Shown piece by piece: positions 62,652 through 64,000 of a DNA stretch of 64,000 bases. Numbering within the stretch: the stretch's first letter is position 1; every line of letters begins with the position of its first letter. Both the position numbers and the translations under genes were made by a program. Under the pieces are notes generated by a model. It made no database searches. It saw nothing but the letters and a program-made list of their open reading frames with translations, and was not told the DNA's origin. The DNA is from Sphingomonas metalli (GTDB lineage: Bacteria > Pseudomonadota > Alphaproteobacteria > Sphingomonadales > Sphingomonadaceae), in contig NZ_BMIH01000002.1 of the NCBI RefSeq assembly GCF_014641735.1, forward strand, positions 434,001 to 498,000. The letters run 5' to 3'.

Positions 62652-63653
62652 TCAACCCGCCGCCACGCTCTCCGGCAGGTCCTTGCCGAACACGCGCTGG
62701 TAATACTCCGCCACCAGCGGCCGCTCCGCCTCGTCGCACTTGTTGAGGAACGACAGGCGGAAGGCGAAGCCGACATCGCCGAAGATCAGCGTGTTCTGCG
62801 CCCAGGTGATCACCGTACGCGGGCTCATCACGGTCGAGATATCGCCGTTGATGAAGCCCTTGCGCGTCAGGTCGGCGACGCGGACCATCGCGTCGACGGT
62901 CTTCTTGCCATCGGGCTTGTCATATTCGCCCGACTTGGCGAGCACGATCCGCGCCTCGACCGCGGCGGGCAGATAGTTGAGCGTAACGACGATGTTCCAC
63001 CGGTCCATCTGGCCCTGGTTGATCTGCTGCGTGCCGTGATACAGCCCGCTCGTGTCGCCCAGGCCCACGGTGTTGGCGGTCGCGAACAGGCGGAACCACG
63101 GGCTCGGCCGGATCACGCGGTTCTGGTCGAGCAGCGTCAGCTTGCCCTCCGTCTCCAGCACGCGCTGGATCACGAACATCACGTCGGGGCGGCCGGCGTC
63201 ATATTCGTCGAAGACCAGCGCGGTCGGCGTCTGGAGCGCCCAGGGCAGCAGCCCCTCGCGAAACTCGGTCACCTGCTGGCCGTCGCGCAGCACGATCGCG
63301 TCGCGGCCGATCAAATCGATGCGGCTGATATGCGCATCGAGATTGATGCGGATGCACGGCCAGTTCAGCCGTGCCGCGACCTGCTCGATATGGGTCGACT
63401 TGCCGGTGCCGTGATAGCCCTGCACCATCACGCGCCGATTGTGCGCAAAGCCCGCCAGCACCGCCAGCGTCGTATCGCGATCGAAGACGTACGCCGGGTC
63501 GAGGTCGGGCACCCGCTCGTCCGCTTCCGAAAAGGCGGGGACCTGCATGTCGATATCGATGTCGAACAGCTCGCGCACGCCGACCATCTTGTCGGGCGCG
63601 TCGAGGATCGTGGTTTCGCGGCTGTCGGGCTGGGTGTTGGGAATGTCGGTCAT
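62652..63653 (-). CDS. cobS: Cobaltochelatase subunit CobS
   Basis: A 333-aa AAA+ ATPase: Walker [30 protein letters not shown], Walker [21 protein letters not shown] and the C-terminal [22 protein letters not shown]. It drives cobalt insertion with CobT. The ATG starts [19 protein letters not shown]. No cobN or other cobalamin gene lies in the window. The Phd-VapC pair separates cobS from cobT on the same strand. Confidence 0.95.
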   Translation of the reverse strand: MTDIPNTQPDSRETTILDAPDKMVGVRELFDIDIDMQVPAFSEADERVPDLDPAYVFDRDTTLAVLAGFAHNRRVMVQGYHGTGKSTHIEQVAARLNWPCIRINLDAHISRIDLIGRDAIVLRDGQQVTEFREGLLPWALQTPTALVFDEYDAGRPDVMFVIQRVLETEGKLTLLDQNRVIRPSPWFRLFATANTVGLGDTSGLYHGTQQINQGQMDRWNIVVTLNYLPAAVEARIVLAKSGEYDKPDGKKTVDAMVRVADLTRKGFINGDISTVMSPRTVITWAQNTLIFGDVGFAFRLSFLNKCDEAERPLVAEYYQRVFGKDLPESVAAG

Positions 63654-63715
63654 GGCTCGCCTTCGGAACTCGCCCAACGCCTTAGGATAGCGGCCGGGCG
63701 CACATCAACCGTCGA

Positions 63716-64000
63716 TCAGGCGATCTTCTCCGGCAGGCGGAACAGGTCGACGAAGCGGCGGGCGACTTCGGGGTCGCCGCGCAGGCCCAGCAGACCCTCC
63801 GCGTCGAGGCCCTGCTTGCCGTAGATCGTTCGGCGCATCGCCATGGTATCGCCCGAAAAGACGGTGTCGGCGACCGGCTCTTCCACGCGCGCGATCGTCA
63901 TGTCGCCTTCCGCGATCCGCAGCAGGAAGCCGTCATCGGGAAAGCGGAAGCCGATCGTCGCGCGCCAGTCCGCCAGCCCCGCACGATCGACGAGCGCCAG
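63716..64000 (-). CDS. C-terminal part of an HxlR-type regulator or SCP2-like protein (cut by window edge)
   Basis: The open frame runs off the window end and stops at 63716: 94 residues including GLADWRATIGFRFPDDGFLL-RIAEGDMTIARVEEP, TVFSGDTMAMRRTIYGKQGL and VARRFVDLFRLPEKIA. The pattern matches the SCP2-like sterol-carrier domain found at the C-terminus of some HxlR winged-helix regulators. The N-terminus is outside the window, so the domain call is tentative. Confidence 0.6.
   Translation of the reverse strand: MALVDRAGLADWRATIGFRFPDDGFLLRIAEGDMTIARVEEPVADTVFSGDTMAMRRTIYGKQGLDAEGLLGLRGDPEVARRFVDLFRLPEKIA

Overview
The window looks like chromosomal DNA from a high-GC alphaproteobacterium, most likely a sphingomonad (Sphingomonas or a close relative). 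The evidence is two large TonB-dependent receptors, the TIGR02300/FYDLN protein, a zeta-type F1-ATPase inhibitor (DUF1476) beside a CGFS glutaredoxin and a BolA, CobS/CobT, and many mirrored palindromic intergenic repeats. No plasmid, phage or insertion-sequence gene is visible.

Layout. 1-447: nested palindromic repeats and a perfect 16-bp parS-like site. 448-15578: an accessory-looking catabolic region. It holds a secreted CocE/S15-type hydrolase and a TonB-dependent receptor, a divergent MarR regulator with two palindromes in the shared promoter region, then one tightly overlapping run of eight genes: TRAP transporter (dctQ-dctM-dctP), a CaiB CoA-transferase, a fused 2-hydroxyacyl-CoA dehydratase-like protein without the expected cysteines, two more CaiB CoA-transferases and a CapA-type phosphoesterase. 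This is the best candidate for an undescribed system: outer-membrane uptake, inner-membrane uptake, CoA activation and an unusual acyl-CoA enzyme in one unit.

15.8-24 kb is core: tRNA-Ala, FYDLN protein, aroA-cmk, a ParDE module, rpsA-ihfB, tRNA-Leu and a peptide-type binding lipoprotein whose reading frame emerges from the tRNA. 24.2-36.3 kb is mostly minus strand: RNase T2, a nadA-nadC operon with a DUF4230 and a metallo-beta-lactamase-fold gene, a BlaI/M56 sensor pair with twin operators, grxD-bolA-DUF1476, a quinone oxidoreductase and leuC-(35-aa peptide)-leuD. 36.4-41 kb: an MFS transporter, an AT-rich patch with two exported proteins, then GST-scoB-scoA.

41.3-54.4 kb carries rplJ-rplL and rpoB-rpoC, but the two pairs are separated by about 3.4 kb of unrelated genes (a metallopeptidase/beta-trefoil lipoprotein, a membrane protein, an HTH-DUF2975 pair). 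A terminator-like hairpin precedes rpoB, and a palindromic repeat sits between rpoB and rpoC. 54.5-60 kb: a second TonB-dependent receptor, an HPP-family protein and a PepSY-TM protein with a membrane partner. 60.1-64 kb: cobS and cobT with a Phd-VapC toxin-antitoxin pair between them, and the 3' end of a gene cut by the window edge.

Gene starts were chosen from family N-termini, overlaps and Shine-Dalgarno-like sequences. Family names come from reading the proteins, not from database searches.
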